DNA from: Fibrobacter sp. UBA7003
GTDB taxonomy: Bacteria > Fibrobacterota > Fibrobacteria > Fibrobacterales > Fibrobacteraceae
Reading direction: 5' to 3'
Assembly: GCA_002449765.1 (NCBI GenBank)
Contig: DJXN01000015.1
Coordinates: 186,001-250,000, forward strand
DNA length: 64,000 nt
Shown: one piece after another, positions 53,845-63,059 of the stretch
How the letters are laid out: every line of letters starts with the position of its first letter
Numbering within the stretch: position 1 is the stretch's first letter
Translations under genes and position numbers: made by a program
Notes under the pieces: model-generated
The model's input: the letters and a program-made list of their open reading frames with translations, nothing else
Told to the model about the DNA's origin: nothing
Databases searched by the model: none

Positions 53845-54612
53845 ATGCTTGCCCGCCTCTCCGCAATGTTCTCGCGAGTATTCTGGCCGCTGCTGCTGAT
53901 TTTGCTGGCGGTTTCGCTCACGCTTGTGCTGTGGACAGGGCGTCCTGAAAACGTGCGGTACGCCGAAATGGCCTGTACCTTCGAGAACCGCGCTCCCGCC
54001 TGCATAGATTCTGTAGATGCCTGGCGCGAAGGTCTTGTCTTCTACGATAGTAGTTTGTCTGCAACGCGCGATACGCTCGCCTCTTTGAAATCGCTCCTGT
54101 GGGAATTCTGGAAAATCGAATTTGCGGGGGAGGGCGAGGCGTCCATAGCCCACGATGCGATTCTACCGCTGCGGGTGCTTGAAACCCGGAAATCGGGCTG
54201 CATGGGGCTTGCGTGGCTTGCGATGATGGTCGCCGAAGCCCGCGGAATTCCGCTTGATGTTATTCTCTTGCCGGGGCATGTGTATTTGCGGTACGGCAAG
54301 GATGACGGCCGCGCACAGGTGGGATTTGCGCCAAGGACGGTGAACCTCGAACCGAACCGTCTCGGCTATACCTACACCAATGAGGAATATCGCGAAAAGT
54401 ACAAGGCGGGTCGCTGGACCGGCCTGGAATTCAAACCGCTTACTCCGGCACAGTTTGCGGGCCTTGCCGCATTCGACTTGGGCAATTTGTACCTGCAAAC
54501 GGAACCTCCCCGCGCGCTTCGCTGGTACAGGCTTGCAGACGACCTTTTTCCCGAATATCCTGGCATCGATGCAAACAGGGAAATTGCTAAAAGCCGTCTG
54601 CCCGATCGATAG
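53845..54612 (+). CDS. Membrane-anchored transglutaminase-like protein
   Basis: 255 residues. An N-terminal membrane anchor (~10-32), then a SirB1/transglutaminase-like core: TRKSGCMGLAWLAMMVAEARG with the catalytic Cys (~119), LLPGHVYLRYG with the His (~145), and VNLEPN. The C-terminal ~60 residues have a TPR-like pair (ALRWYRLADDLFPEYPG). Starts one base after the AlgX-like gene and should be coupled to it. Activity is unproven. Confidence 0.72.
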   Translation: MLARLSAMFSRVFWPLLLILLAVSLTLVLWTGRPENVRYAEMACTFENRAPACIDSVDAWREGLVFYDSSLSATRDTLASLKSLLWEFWKIEFAGEGEASIAHDAILPLRVLETRKSGCMGLAWLAMMVAEARGIPLDVILLPGHVYLRYGKDDGRAQVGFAPRTVNLEPNRLGYTYTNEEYREKYKAGRWTGLEFKPLTPAQFAGLAAFDLGNLYLQTEPPRALRWYRLADDLFPEYPGIDANREIAKSRLPDR

Positions 54613-54638
54613 CAGCCTTATGAGCTAGGCAAAATTTC

Positions 54639-54646
54639 TATCTTTG
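54639..54646 (+). promoter_or_regulatory. Exact TAnnTTTG box 6 nt before the first TIGR02171 gene
   Basis: TATCTTTG ends 6 nt before ATG 54653, which is therefore the preferred start. Confidence 0.6.
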
Positions 54647-54652
54647 CCGCCG

Positions 54653-57382
54653 ATGCGATTGTTCCTTTACCTGTCGATGCTGGTTTTGTTTTGCGCCTGC
54701 TCTAATTCAGAAATGGCAATGCCGGAATATACTTCCGAAGATGATGAAAGTGTCGCTTTTTCAAAAATGATTTCGGTTTCGGCGGCGGGAGAAGAGGTTA
54801 CCTTGGGTACCAATTCCAACAACGCCCGCACCAACGAACGCCCTGCGATGCAGGTAAAGTTCAGCTATGATTTTTCAATGTCGCGCAGCGAAGTGACATG
54901 CGGCGAATTCAACCGTCTGATGAAAAAGTCCTTTGGCTTGTCTCTGAATTGTCACGGCTATTATCCGGCGACAGACGTGACCTATTACGATGCAGTCCTG
55001 TTTGCCAATGAACGTAGCAAGAGGGAGGGGCGCGATACCGCCTATTCCTATAGCAAGGCTACGTTCGACAAGAATCATCACTGCACGAATCTGGAAGGAT
55101 TCTTTTTCTCGACCGAAAGCGAAGGCTATCGTTTGCCGACGGAAGCGGAATGGCTTCTTGTGGCGGGTCGCAACTGGTCTTTTGACAAGGGATGGACGGC
55201 AGAAAATTCGAAACTTAAAATCCAGACGGTGTGCGGCAAGGCTAAAAAGGATGAATTTTGCGATTTGCTCGGGAATGTGATAGAATGGGTGAACGACTGG
55301 TTCGGTAATTTGAAGGATACGACCCTTTTGAACTATGTCGGGGCTCCTGACGGCGGCGCGTTGGGCCAGCGTGTCATAAAAGGAGGCTGCTACCGTAACG
55401 CAAATTCTTTCATTACTCTCTATAATCGCGGTGACATCTATACGGTCGTTTCTTCGACCCGTGCCGAATATGTCGGATTCCGTTTGGCAAAAGGGGCAAT
55501 TCCCGAACCGACCTGGATGGGAGGCGATGGCAAGGCGGCTACGAGCCGTGTTGTTCCTTTGGCGAGTTCCAGTGCGCTGCATTCCTTGACGGGAACCCAC
55601 AAGATGAAACTTGCGTTCAGGAACGATATCACGGGCAACTTGGCGTATATCGATTATTCCAGCGGCGTTCCGTCCGTGGTAGAAATCGAGGATACGCTGG
55701 ATGTCTACCATCCGGAAATTTCCCCCGATGGAAACCGCGTGGCCTTCTGCTCCCGGATTGAAGGTGTCTCGGGAAAGTCCGCCCTTTATGTGCGCGATTT
55801 GAACGCGGAGGGGACCAACCTTGTAAAGCTCGAAGTGGAATCGGCCGTAATTCCGCGCTGGCAGGTGCTTGAAAACGGGACCACGATTATAATCTACGTG
55901 ACGGATGCGGGCAACAATAAGGACGAGACAAGCTTCAAGGAGACTTCTACCTGGCAGGTGAAGTTTGCAAACGGCAAGTTCGGCAAGCCGACCAAAATTT
56001 TGGATGGTGCATACCATGGCGGAATCAGTGAAGACAAGTCGCTTGCTGTAACGGGAGCGCGTCTCTTGAGGGCTCGCGTCGCGAAACCGGGTTCGACGGT
56101 GTTCAAGGAGGCAAGCGACCTTGTCTGGTACGACAGCGCACAGGCATGCAATGTCTCTCTTTCTAAAGACAGGAGCAAGCGGACCCTGTTCCTTGATTTT
56201 GGAGCGGGACCGGGACGTAAATTTGTCGGTGAAAGTTACGGGATGCATGAACGCCTGTTTGTGGCGGATAGTACCGGCAAGCTAATTCAGTCAGTCGCTG
56301 CGCCAGCGGGATATTCCTTCGACCATACCGAATGGGGGCAGGGAGGGGAAAATCTGGTGGTCGCTTCGCTTTCCAATCTGGATGGGGCGCACAAGAAGAT
56401 TGTCCTTGTCGATATGTCCGATTCGAGCGTAGTCGAGCTTGTCGAAGGGGATGAACTGTGGCATCCGAGTTTCTGGGTGAAAGGGAAATCGGACGCTGAT
56501 CGGGATGTGCTGCTTGATTTGGACAGCGCGGGCATGTATTTCGACTACAATCCCGCCAACCTGCTCCAGGGCTCTTCTGTGGAATTGGCCATGAGGATGC
56601 AGATGTTCTGGAAAAACTACCGGAACATTGAGTGCGTTACCCTGGGCAGTTCCATGTTGCTCGACGCCGTAATCGATACTTCGATAACCGCCTTTAAGAC
56701 ATTGAATATGGGCGTGACGCTCGCCGATCTGTTCCTGTTCAAGTATATTGCGTCGAGATACATTCTGCGCTATGCGGAAAAAATCAAGGTCCTTGTCGTA
56801 GAACTTTCCCCGGGGTTCCTGTTCCGGCAGGAAAACGACTATTTCTACTACGTGCGCCTGTTCTCGCCGGGACTTATTTACGACGAGCATCATTTGAGCC
56901 ATGAAACCAAGGATGTTGTAGCCGCCCTGAGCCAGGAGTATTCTTACCCGAGATCCCTTTTCGCCCAGAACTACATGGATGATTCCTTCCTGTTACCTTC
57001 GGTTTCTTGGGGCGATACCTATGTCGACGCCGATGTTTCCAAGATGCCGTATAGCAGTGTAAAATTGAGAAGAAACCGGGAAATGCTGGATTCCCTGCGG
57101 GCGGAGACGGAACGGCGTGGCGTCAAGCTGATTTTGGCCATCACTCCCCAGAATCCGGATTTCGCAAAGACGGAATCCTTCGGATCGTTCGGCCCCAAAA
57201 TGGAAGTCGCGAAAAAGATTGTCAGTGCACTCGAGAAATCGGGCTACTATATTTTTGACGAGAACAAGTTTGGAGAACATGATTACACATCCGAAATGGC
57301 TTACAACAGCAACCACCTGAGCTATCTGGGGGCGCGCCAGTTTACAGCCCGACTCGATTCCCTATTGAAGACGTTGAGGTGA
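54653..57382 (+). CDS. TIGR02171-type lipoprotein: SUMF1-like, propeller and SGNH-like domains (copy 1)
   Basis: 909 residues from ATG 54653 (an upstream in-frame TTG at 54644 overlaps the promoter box). Lipobox FCACSN. Residues ~45-280 are a FGE-sulfatase/SUMF1-like domain (MSRSEVTCGEFNRLM, YRLPTEAEW, GNVIEWVNDWFG, FRLAKG). Residues ~310-620 look like a TolB-type propeller (YHPEISPDGNRVAFCSR). Residues ~650-909 resemble an SGNH hydrolase: VTLGSSMLLDAV, then LVVELSPGFLF and a final NSNHLSYLGARQFTARLDSLL. The second copy lies 3 nt downstream. The family is known to me as Fibrobacter-specific; function unknown. Confidence 0.78.
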   Translation: MRLFLYLSMLVLFCACSNSEMAMPEYTSEDDESVAFSKMISVSAAGEEVTLGTNSNNARTNERPAMQVKFSYDFSMSRSEVTCGEFNRLMKKSFGLSLNCHGYYPATDVTYYDAVLFANERSKREGRDTAYSYSKATFDKNHHCTNLEGFFFSTESEGYRLPTEAEWLLVAGRNWSFDKGWTAENSKLKIQTVCGKAKKDEFCDLLGNVIEWVNDWFGNLKDTTLLNYVGAPDGGALGQRVIKGGCYRNANSFITLYNRGDIYTVVSSTRAEYVGFRLAKGAIPEPTWMGGDGKAATSRVVPLASSSALHSLTGTHKMKLAFRNDITGNLAYIDYSSGVPSVVEIEDTLDVYHPEISPDGNRVAFCSRIEGVSGKSALYVRDLNAEGTNLVKLEVESAVIPRWQVLENGTTIIIYVTDAGNNKDETSFKETSTWQVKFANGKFGKPTKILDGAYHGGISEDKSLAVTGARLLRARVAKPGSTVFKEASDLVWYDSAQACNVSLSKDRSKRTLFLDFGAGPGRKFVGESYGMHERLFVADSTGKLIQSVAAPAGYSFDHTEWGQGGENLVVASLSNLDGAHKKIVLVDMSDSSVVELVEGDELWHPSFWVKGKSDADRDVLLDLDSAGMYFDYNPANLLQGSSVELAMRMQMFWKNYRNIECVTLGSSMLLDAVIDTSITAFKTLNMGVTLADLFLFKYIASRYILRYAEKIKVLVVELSPGFLFRQENDYFYYVRLFSPGLIYDEHHLSHETKDVVAALSQEYSYPRSLFAQNYMDDSFLLPSVSWGDTYVDADVSKMPYSSVKLRRNREMLDSLRAETERRGVKLILAITPQNPDFAKTESFGSFGPKMEVAKKIVSALEKSGYYIFDENKFGEHDYTSEMAYNSNHLSYLGARQFTARLDSLLKTLR

Positions 57383-57385
57383 GTG

Positions 57386-60118
57386 ATGCTGTATAAAGCG
57401 CTGCTTTTGCTGCTCTCCCTGTTCTTTTTCTCCTGCTCCAACTCCGTTGGCGGGGATTCGGGTCGTCCTTCGACGAAGGAGTTCGAAAAGGATTCCCTTG
57501 CCGGCATGATCCGTGTCCATACGGGCGAATCGTTGGTGGCTCTCGGGACGAACAAGACTTCGGCAAATATCAACGAACGCCCGGAAATGATGGTGGGGTT
57601 CGAATATGACTTCTCGATGTCCCGGAGCGAAGTGACGTGCGGAGAGTTCAACGGGCTGATGGAATCTGCGACGGGCCTTTCGCTGGATTGCGAAGATGGC
57701 GCTCTCCCGGCAACGAATGTTTCCTATTACGATGCCGTCCTGTTCGCCAATGAGCGCAGCAAGGCGGAAGGTTTCGATACGGTTTACAGCTATAGCATGG
57801 CCTCGTTTGACGAACAGCGCCATTGCGTGAAAATGGAAGGGTTCTCGGATCATGCCGATATTTTGGGCTACCGTTTGCCTACGGAGGCGGAATGGGTCTT
57901 TGTGGCGTCCCGCAACAGCAATGTGGAAAAGGCGTGGACTGCAGGTAATTCCGGTTACAAGCTGCATCCGGTTTGTGAAAAGGCCGCTGCGAATGAATTT
58001 TGCGACATGTTCGGTAACGCCATGGAATGGGTGAACGACTGGTTTGGAATCTTCCGCGATACGACTATTTTGAATTATGCCGGAGCTCCAGATGGGGGCG
58101 CCCTGGGACAGCGCGTCTTGAAAGGCGGAAGCTACCGCAACGACGCTTCCTCCATTTCTCTTTACGGCCGCGGAGATGTCTACACGGTCGTCTCGTCTAC
58201 CCGTGCCGAATATGTCGGGTTCCGCCTGGCGTTTGGCATCATTGTCAACCCTGTGTGGATGGGCGGAGACGGAATGGCGAATTCGAGTCGGATTGCCCCG
58301 ATGGCAAGTTCTTCGTTTTTGCAGTCGCGGACGGGAACCCGCAAGATGAAACTCGCCTTCCGGAACGACGTTTCGGGCAACATTGCTTTTATCGATTACG
58401 CCAGCGGCAGTTTGTCGGTAGTGGAGATTGCGGATACGATAGAAGCGTATCATCCCGAAATTTCGCCTGACGGAAAAAGGGTGGCTTTCTGCACGGGCCT
58501 TGAGGGAGTGGCGGGCAAGTCGTCCCTGTATGTGCGCGACTTGAATGCGAATGGCTCGAATCTCGTGAAACTCAATGTGGAATCTGCCGCCATTCCGCGC
58601 TGGCGCGTGCTCGAAAACGGCGATACGGTAATCGTTTACGTGACCGACGCGGGCAACAACAAGGATGCCTCCGCATTCAAGGCGGCTTCGACTTGGCAGG
58701 TGAAATTTGCGGGCGGCAAGTTCGGAACGCCCGAGAAACTGTTCGATGGCGCCTACCACGGCGGCATCAGCGAAGACAATTCTATTGCGGTTTCGGGTGC
58801 AAGGCTTTTGCGCGCCCATGTGGCGGATTCCGGCTCGACGTTGATGGCGCATGCCCGCGATACCGTCTGGTACGATAGCGCGCAGGCGTGTAACGCGTCG
58901 CTTGCGAGGGATGGTTCTAAGCGCACTTTGTTCCTTGATTTCGGAAAGGGACCGGGAGTTGACTTTGTCGGTGAAAGCTACGGGACGCACGAACGTCTGC
59001 TTGTCTCCGACAGCACGGGCAAACTGCTGCAGGCTGTAGCAGCCCCTGCGGGTTATTCGTTCGACCATAGCGAATGGTCTTTGGGCGGGGGAAATTTCGC
59101 CGTTGTGACTCTTTCCAATCTGGAGGGGGCCCATTCGAAGATTGCCCTTGTGTATCTGAAAGACGAAAGTGTCGTGGAAATCGCCGAAGGCGATGAACTT
59201 TGGCATCCGAATTTTTGGGTGGACGCCAAGGCTTCTGCACGGCCGAATCTGACGCTGAATGCCGATAGCGCTGGAGTGTATTACGATGAAGGCGTGTGGT
59301 ACAATGCGTTGGAACTTCGCGTGAAAATGGAGAGGTTCTGGTATCGTCGCGAGGAGGTGACCGTTGTAGGCCTTGGAAGTTCGAGGATGATGTTCGGCAT
59401 GTACGAGAAGAATGTGAAATCGGAAAACTTCTTGAACATGGCCTATTCCGCAGGCGACATGAGGGGCATGCACTACCTCTTCAAGAATTACATATTGCAG
59501 CACGTTCCCAACCTCAAGACGCTGGTGATTGAAATGTCTCCGGACCTGTTGTGGTACGACCGGTCGACATCATGGGGCCCGATTATAGACGGCGTTCCGG
59601 GTTTCAAGTATGACGAGGATCATTCTTTCTGGAAAGACGGCGTGCCGGAAGGGTTCTTGAGCCTGGTCTCGGAGTGCCCCAAGCCAGAATCCGTATTGCA
59701 GCATCCCTACAACTTGGAAGACTTCTTGTTGCCGACCATGGGGTGGTACGGTATAGACGTATTCCGCGATACGACGGCCCTTTCGACTTTGGATGAAAAC
59801 TACAAATACGATTTTTCGCTGTTTGAAGAAATTATCAAGATGGCGCGGGAGAGAAATTTGAACATTATATGCTTTATCGCGCCACAAAATCCTGGCTATA
59901 GGGAAACGGGCTCGTATGGTGTCTATGGCCCCAAGCGTTCCATCGCGGATTCCATTTTGAGCCGTGTAAAAGGGATGGGGCTCATTTGGATGGACGAAAA
60001 TAAAATGGGGGACCACGACTATACGGAAAATATGGCCTATAACATGGACCACCTGAGCGCAGAGGGGGCGATGCAGCTGACTGCCCGTCTCGATTCCATA
60101 CTGGAAACGCTCAAATAA
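57386..60118 (+). CDS. TIGR02171-type lipoprotein, tandem copy 2
   Basis: 910 residues from ATG 57386. Lipobox FFSCSN. Same three-part layout as copy 1 and similar throughout (MSRSEVTCGEFNGLM, YRLPTEAEW, GNAMEWVNDWFG, YHPEISPDGKRVAFC, VVGLGSSRMMFG, NMDHLSAEGAMQLTARLDSIL). In the last block this copy has Asp-His (MDHLS), the usual SGNH catalytic pair, while copy 1 has Asn-His (SNHLS); the GSS nucleophile region is kept in both. A GTG at 57383 is an alternative start. Confidence 0.78.
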   Translation: MLYKALLLLLSLFFFSCSNSVGGDSGRPSTKEFEKDSLAGMIRVHTGESLVALGTNKTSANINERPEMMVGFEYDFSMSRSEVTCGEFNGLMESATGLSLDCEDGALPATNVSYYDAVLFANERSKAEGFDTVYSYSMASFDEQRHCVKMEGFSDHADILGYRLPTEAEWVFVASRNSNVEKAWTAGNSGYKLHPVCEKAAANEFCDMFGNAMEWVNDWFGIFRDTTILNYAGAPDGGALGQRVLKGGSYRNDASSISLYGRGDVYTVVSSTRAEYVGFRLAFGIIVNPVWMGGDGMANSSRIAPMASSSFLQSRTGTRKMKLAFRNDVSGNIAFIDYASGSLSVVEIADTIEAYHPEISPDGKRVAFCTGLEGVAGKSSLYVRDLNANGSNLVKLNVESAAIPRWRVLENGDTVIVYVTDAGNNKDASAFKAASTWQVKFAGGKFGTPEKLFDGAYHGGISEDNSIAVSGARLLRAHVADSGSTLMAHARDTVWYDSAQACNASLARDGSKRTLFLDFGKGPGVDFVGESYGTHERLLVSDSTGKLLQAVAAPAGYSFDHSEWSLGGGNFAVVTLSNLEGAHSKIALVYLKDESVVEIAEGDELWHPNFWVDAKASARPNLTLNADSAGVYYDEGVWYNALELRVKMERFWYRREEVTVVGLGSSRMMFGMYEKNVKSENFLNMAYSAGDMRGMHYLFKNYILQHVPNLKTLVIEMSPDLLWYDRSTSWGPIIDGVPGFKYDEDHSFWKDGVPEGFLSLVSECPKPESVLQHPYNLEDFLLPTMGWYGIDVFRDTTALSTLDENYKYDFSLFEEIIKMARERNLNIICFIAPQNPGYRETGSYGVYGPKRSIADSILSRVKGMGLIWMDENKMGDHDYTENMAYNMDHLSAEGAMQLTARLDSILETLK

Positions 60119-60203
60119 TCGGAAAAACGCTACAAAGTGTATCGTGTCATCCTTTTTTCCGTGACGGGTCGCACTTTGTCCACACGCGTAGCTTTTAATT
60201 AGT

Positions 60204-60233
60204 TTTGGATTTGTCGATATTAAGTTATTTTTT
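60204..60233 (+). promoter_or_regulatory. Putative -33/-7 promoter for GH8
   Basis: TTTG (60204-60207), then 18 bp and TATTTTTT (60226-60233). The distance to ATG 60272 is 38 nt, with SD AAGGAG. Confidence 0.4.
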
Positions 60234-60271
60234 AGAGAGTAGTTAATGCCCTGTGGGCACAAGGAGTGTTT

Positions 60272-61747
60272 ATGAATTGTTTGGTAAAAATGGGCCTCGC
60301 GGGCCTTATGGCTTTTGGACTTTCGCAGGCGGCGGTAAACTTCCCGTTCCCGCAAATGTCCGATTACGGTGGAAACGCGACTCTCCTGAGCGACAAGGCT
60401 GCCGCCTCGGAACAGTTGAAAAGCCAGTTCGCTGCTTGGATGAAGGATATGTACAACGAACAGGGCGATATTGCCGGTGTACGTTCCGATCCGGGTTCTG
60501 ATCAGTATTTCTCGGAAGGTGTCGGTTACGGCATGCTCCTGATGGTCTATTTCAGCGACAACACCACGAGTTACCAGAGCCAGTTCGACAAGCTTTGGAA
60601 TTTCTATAAGAAATTTGACGATGGCAATGGTCTTATGCATTGGAAAATCGGCAAATTGAGCGAAGTCTGGGACAAGGGCGCTGCTCTCGATGGCGATATC
60701 GATGCCGCCGCTGCTCTCGTGATGGCCTACTACCAGTTTGGCGATGAAAAGTATTTGACCGCTGCGAAGACGCTTATCCAGGCCATGAAAAAGTCGGAGT
60801 TCGAATCGAATGGCTTGCATCTGCCTGGAGACTCCTGGGGTGATGCCGGTTTTAACCGCAAGAACCCGGGTTACTTCGATCCGGCCTACATGCCGCTTTT
60901 TGCTGCCATCGATACGGAAAACTCCGAGTTCTGGAGCAAGACCGCCTACGATGCGAACATGAAACTGTACGAGTCAAGCTCTAACGAAGTCAAGACGGGC
61001 CTGGTGGATGACTGGACCGACAAGAATGGCAAGAGCGAGGATGACTACTACAGCTACGATGCATCGCGCGCCCCGTGGCGTAACGCTAAGGCCGTTTGCT
61101 GGCATGGCGATCAGCGTGCGCTCGCCATCGACAAGAAGATGGCGGAGTTCGTGTCGACGATTTCCGCATCGAACATGAAGGGGCCTGTGGTTCGCTCTTC
61201 GGGAAGTCTCGGCAACGACCACAACAGTACGTTCGTGACTTCCCTGATGACCTCTCTCATCTCGGATGCCAAGTACCAGTCTAAGCTCGACGAGTACTGG
61301 AAAGAGGCTGTGGCGCTCGGTAACGAGAACTACTTCAACCAGTCGCTAAAACTCTTGAATGGGCTCTTGGTTTCGGGCAACATGCCGAACCTCATGACGG
61401 CGGGCTCGAATCCGCCGCCGCAGAGTTCCAGTAGCGCAGTCGTGCCCGGAAGTTCCAGCAGTGTGCCGGATTTGAGTTCCAGTTCCGATGGAAGTGTCGC
61501 TATCCAAGCGGCTCGCTTGCCGGCCGCGGTGGGTATCTCCCAGCTGGGCCGCACCCTGCATGTGAACGCAGTGGGACACGTGCGCATGGACGTGTTCGGC
61601 GTGACGGGAACCGCGGTCAAGACTCTCTGGAATGGGAATGTTTCTGGCGGCATGGCGGTGAGCCTCGAGGGGATTCCTGTGGGTGTCTATGTACTCCGCG
61701 TCCAGACTGCGGGAGGCACGCAGTTGAAAAAAATCCGCCTGGAGTAG
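60272..61747 (+). CDS. GH8 glycoside hydrolase with Ser-rich linker and sorting-like C-terminal domain
   Basis: 491 residues from ATG 60272, with SD AAGGAG 5 nt upstream. Signal peptide ends LSQAAV. Residues ~25-380 form an (alpha/alpha)6 GH8 domain with the general acid in SEGVGYGMLLMVYF (~83), the aspartate motif DGDIDAAAALVMAY (~143) and SWGDAGFN. A Ser/Pro linker (SSSSAVVPGSSSS) precedes a C-terminal ~80-residue beta domain ending GVYVLRVQTAGGTQLKKIRLE-like, which resembles type IX secretion sorting domains. It should hydrolyse beta-1,4-glucan or xylan. Confidence 0.87.
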   Translation: MNCLVKMGLAGLMAFGLSQAAVNFPFPQMSDYGGNATLLSDKAAASEQLKSQFAAWMKDMYNEQGDIAGVRSDPGSDQYFSEGVGYGMLLMVYFSDNTTSYQSQFDKLWNFYKKFDDGNGLMHWKIGKLSEVWDKGAALDGDIDAAAALVMAYYQFGDEKYLTAAKTLIQAMKKSEFESNGLHLPGDSWGDAGFNRKNPGYFDPAYMPLFAAIDTENSEFWSKTAYDANMKLYESSSNEVKTGLVDDWTDKNGKSEDDYYSYDASRAPWRNAKAVCWHGDQRALAIDKKMAEFVSTISASNMKGPVVRSSGSLGNDHNSTFVTSLMTSLISDAKYQSKLDEYWKEAVALGNENYFNQSLKLLNGLLVSGNMPNLMTAGSNPPPQSSSSAVVPGSSSSVPDLSSSSDGSVAIQAARLPAAVGISQLGRTLHVNAVGHVRMDVFGVTGTAVKTLWNGNVSGGMAVSLEGIPVGVYVLRVQTAGGTQLKKIRLE

Positions 61748-61787
61748 AATCCAGCTTGGGAATTTTATCGATTCCAAAGACAAAAAC

Positions 61788-61818
61788 GCGCTTGCCGGAT
61801 AGGCGGGCGCTTTTTTTT
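61788..61818 (+). terminator. Rho-independent terminator after GH8
   Basis: Arms GCGCTTGCC and GGCGGGCGC (two G-U pairs) with a GGATA loop, then eight Ts. The next promoter box starts 3 nt later. Confidence 0.85.
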
Positions 61819-61820
61819 CG

Positions 61821-61828
61821 TATTTTTA
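61821..61828 (+). promoter_or_regulatory. TAnnTTT box 4 nt before the propeller gene
   Basis: TATTTTTA ends 4 nt before ATG 61833, directly after the GH8 terminator T-run. Confidence 0.55.
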
Positions 61829-61832
61829 GGGC

Positions 61833-63059
61833 ATGAAAAAGTTTGTGAAGATTTGCACTTGTGCGGCATTTGCCGTGACTTCTGTTTTTGCCCAGCAGGG
61901 AGCTCCGACGGGTGCCGCTGTTGATCCGACTGCCGACGAGCAGAAGGCACTTTCTGCCCTCAAGGGCAAGCTCGAAGGGGCCATTGTCTGGGCGACGAGT
62001 CGCGCGAATTCGCATCATGATATCTGGATTATGAATGCCGACGGCAGCAATGCCCGTGCGCTTACGAGTGGCGACAACGTGGACTGGTTCCCGCGAATCT
62101 CTCCGGATGGTTCGACGGTGCTTTTTAATCGCAGCAAGGGCGGCTGGGTGCCTGAAAACGACGCGAACTATCCCGAAAAGTGGGACCTGTGGATGGTCGA
62201 TATCTCGGGCGAGAACGCGCGCAAGGTGGTGGACAACGCTACATGGGGCACCTGGAGACCCGACGGCAAGTCCATCGTGTTCAGTCGCGCAGGGAAGGTC
62301 TTTACGATGGACCTCGCGAACAAGGCCGAAACGCTCGTGCTCGATGGCGAAAAGGCCTTCAACAAGTCCGGTGTTATTCTGCAGGAACCGAACATGAGCC
62401 CCGACGGGAAGCATTTGGCGATTACGCTCCGCGGCTCCATGCGCGAGACGGGCGTGTGGAACCTCTCGAAGAATGTCTGGACCAAGTCCGGCGACGGTTG
62501 CCAGATTGACTGGAACTTCGACGGCTCCAAGCTCTACCGAGTGAATCCCACGGGTAATGGCGGTACTGCAGCCCCGAGCGAAATCCTGTGGTTTTCTGCC
62601 AAGGACGGCAAGCAGATTGAGAAGGTCGGCTTCTTCGGCATCCCGAAGAACGTGAAACTGATGGACCTGCCGGGCCGTCGCAGTCATGAATACTTCCCAC
62701 GCCTCTCGCCCGATGGCAAGTGGCTTGTGTGGGGTGCGACCGACAAGGGCCACGACCACGACCTGTTCGACTACGAGCTCTACATCTGGAAGATTGGCGA
62801 ACCGGTGGAAACTGCGACCCGCATTACCTATCACAGCGGCAACGACCGCTGGCCGGATATCTGGCTCGGCAAGGTCCCGGTGAACGCTTCGGCAGGCTCA
62901 GCGACCGGAGCGACAAAGGCTGTTGAGACTGCGGCCCAGGCTGCGGTCGGTGCCGCCGTTGCCGGTGGTGTAAGCGATGCCAAGATGGACGAACTCATCC
63001 AGGCCATCGATCGCCTGACCGAAGCGGTGAAGGCTCTTTCTGCCGAAAAGAAAGAGTAA
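61833..63059 (+). CDS. Secreted TolB/WD40-like beta-propeller protein
   Basis: 408 residues. Signal peptide ends TSVFAQQG. Propeller repeats (HHDIWIMNADGSNARALTSGDN, WFPRISPDGSTVLFNRS, KWDLWMVDISGENARKV, TWRPDGKSIVFSR, YFPRLSPDGKWLVWGATDKG) fill residues ~50-350. A C-terminal Ala-rich helix (~355-408) follows an in-frame repeat word (CTTCGGCAGGCTCAG at 62887). Likely a periplasmic binding or scaffold protein. Its stop is flush with the stop of the convergent FtsB-like gene. Confidence 0.8.
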   Translation: MKKFVKICTCAAFAVTSVFAQQGAPTGAAVDPTADEQKALSALKGKLEGAIVWATSRANSHHDIWIMNADGSNARALTSGDNVDWFPRISPDGSTVLFNRSKGGWVPENDANYPEKWDLWMVDISGENARKVVDNATWGTWRPDGKSIVFSRAGKVFTMDLANKAETLVLDGEKAFNKSGVILQEPNMSPDGKHLAITLRGSMRETGVWNLSKNVWTKSGDGCQIDWNFDGSKLYRVNPTGNGGTAAPSEILWFSAKDGKQIEKVGFFGIPKNVKLMDLPGRRSHEYFPRLSPDGKWLVWGATDKGHDHDLFDYELYIWKIGEPVETATRITYHSGNDRWPDIWLGKVPVNASAGSATGATKAVETAAQAAVGAAVAGGVSDAKMDELIQAIDRLTEAVKALSAEKKE

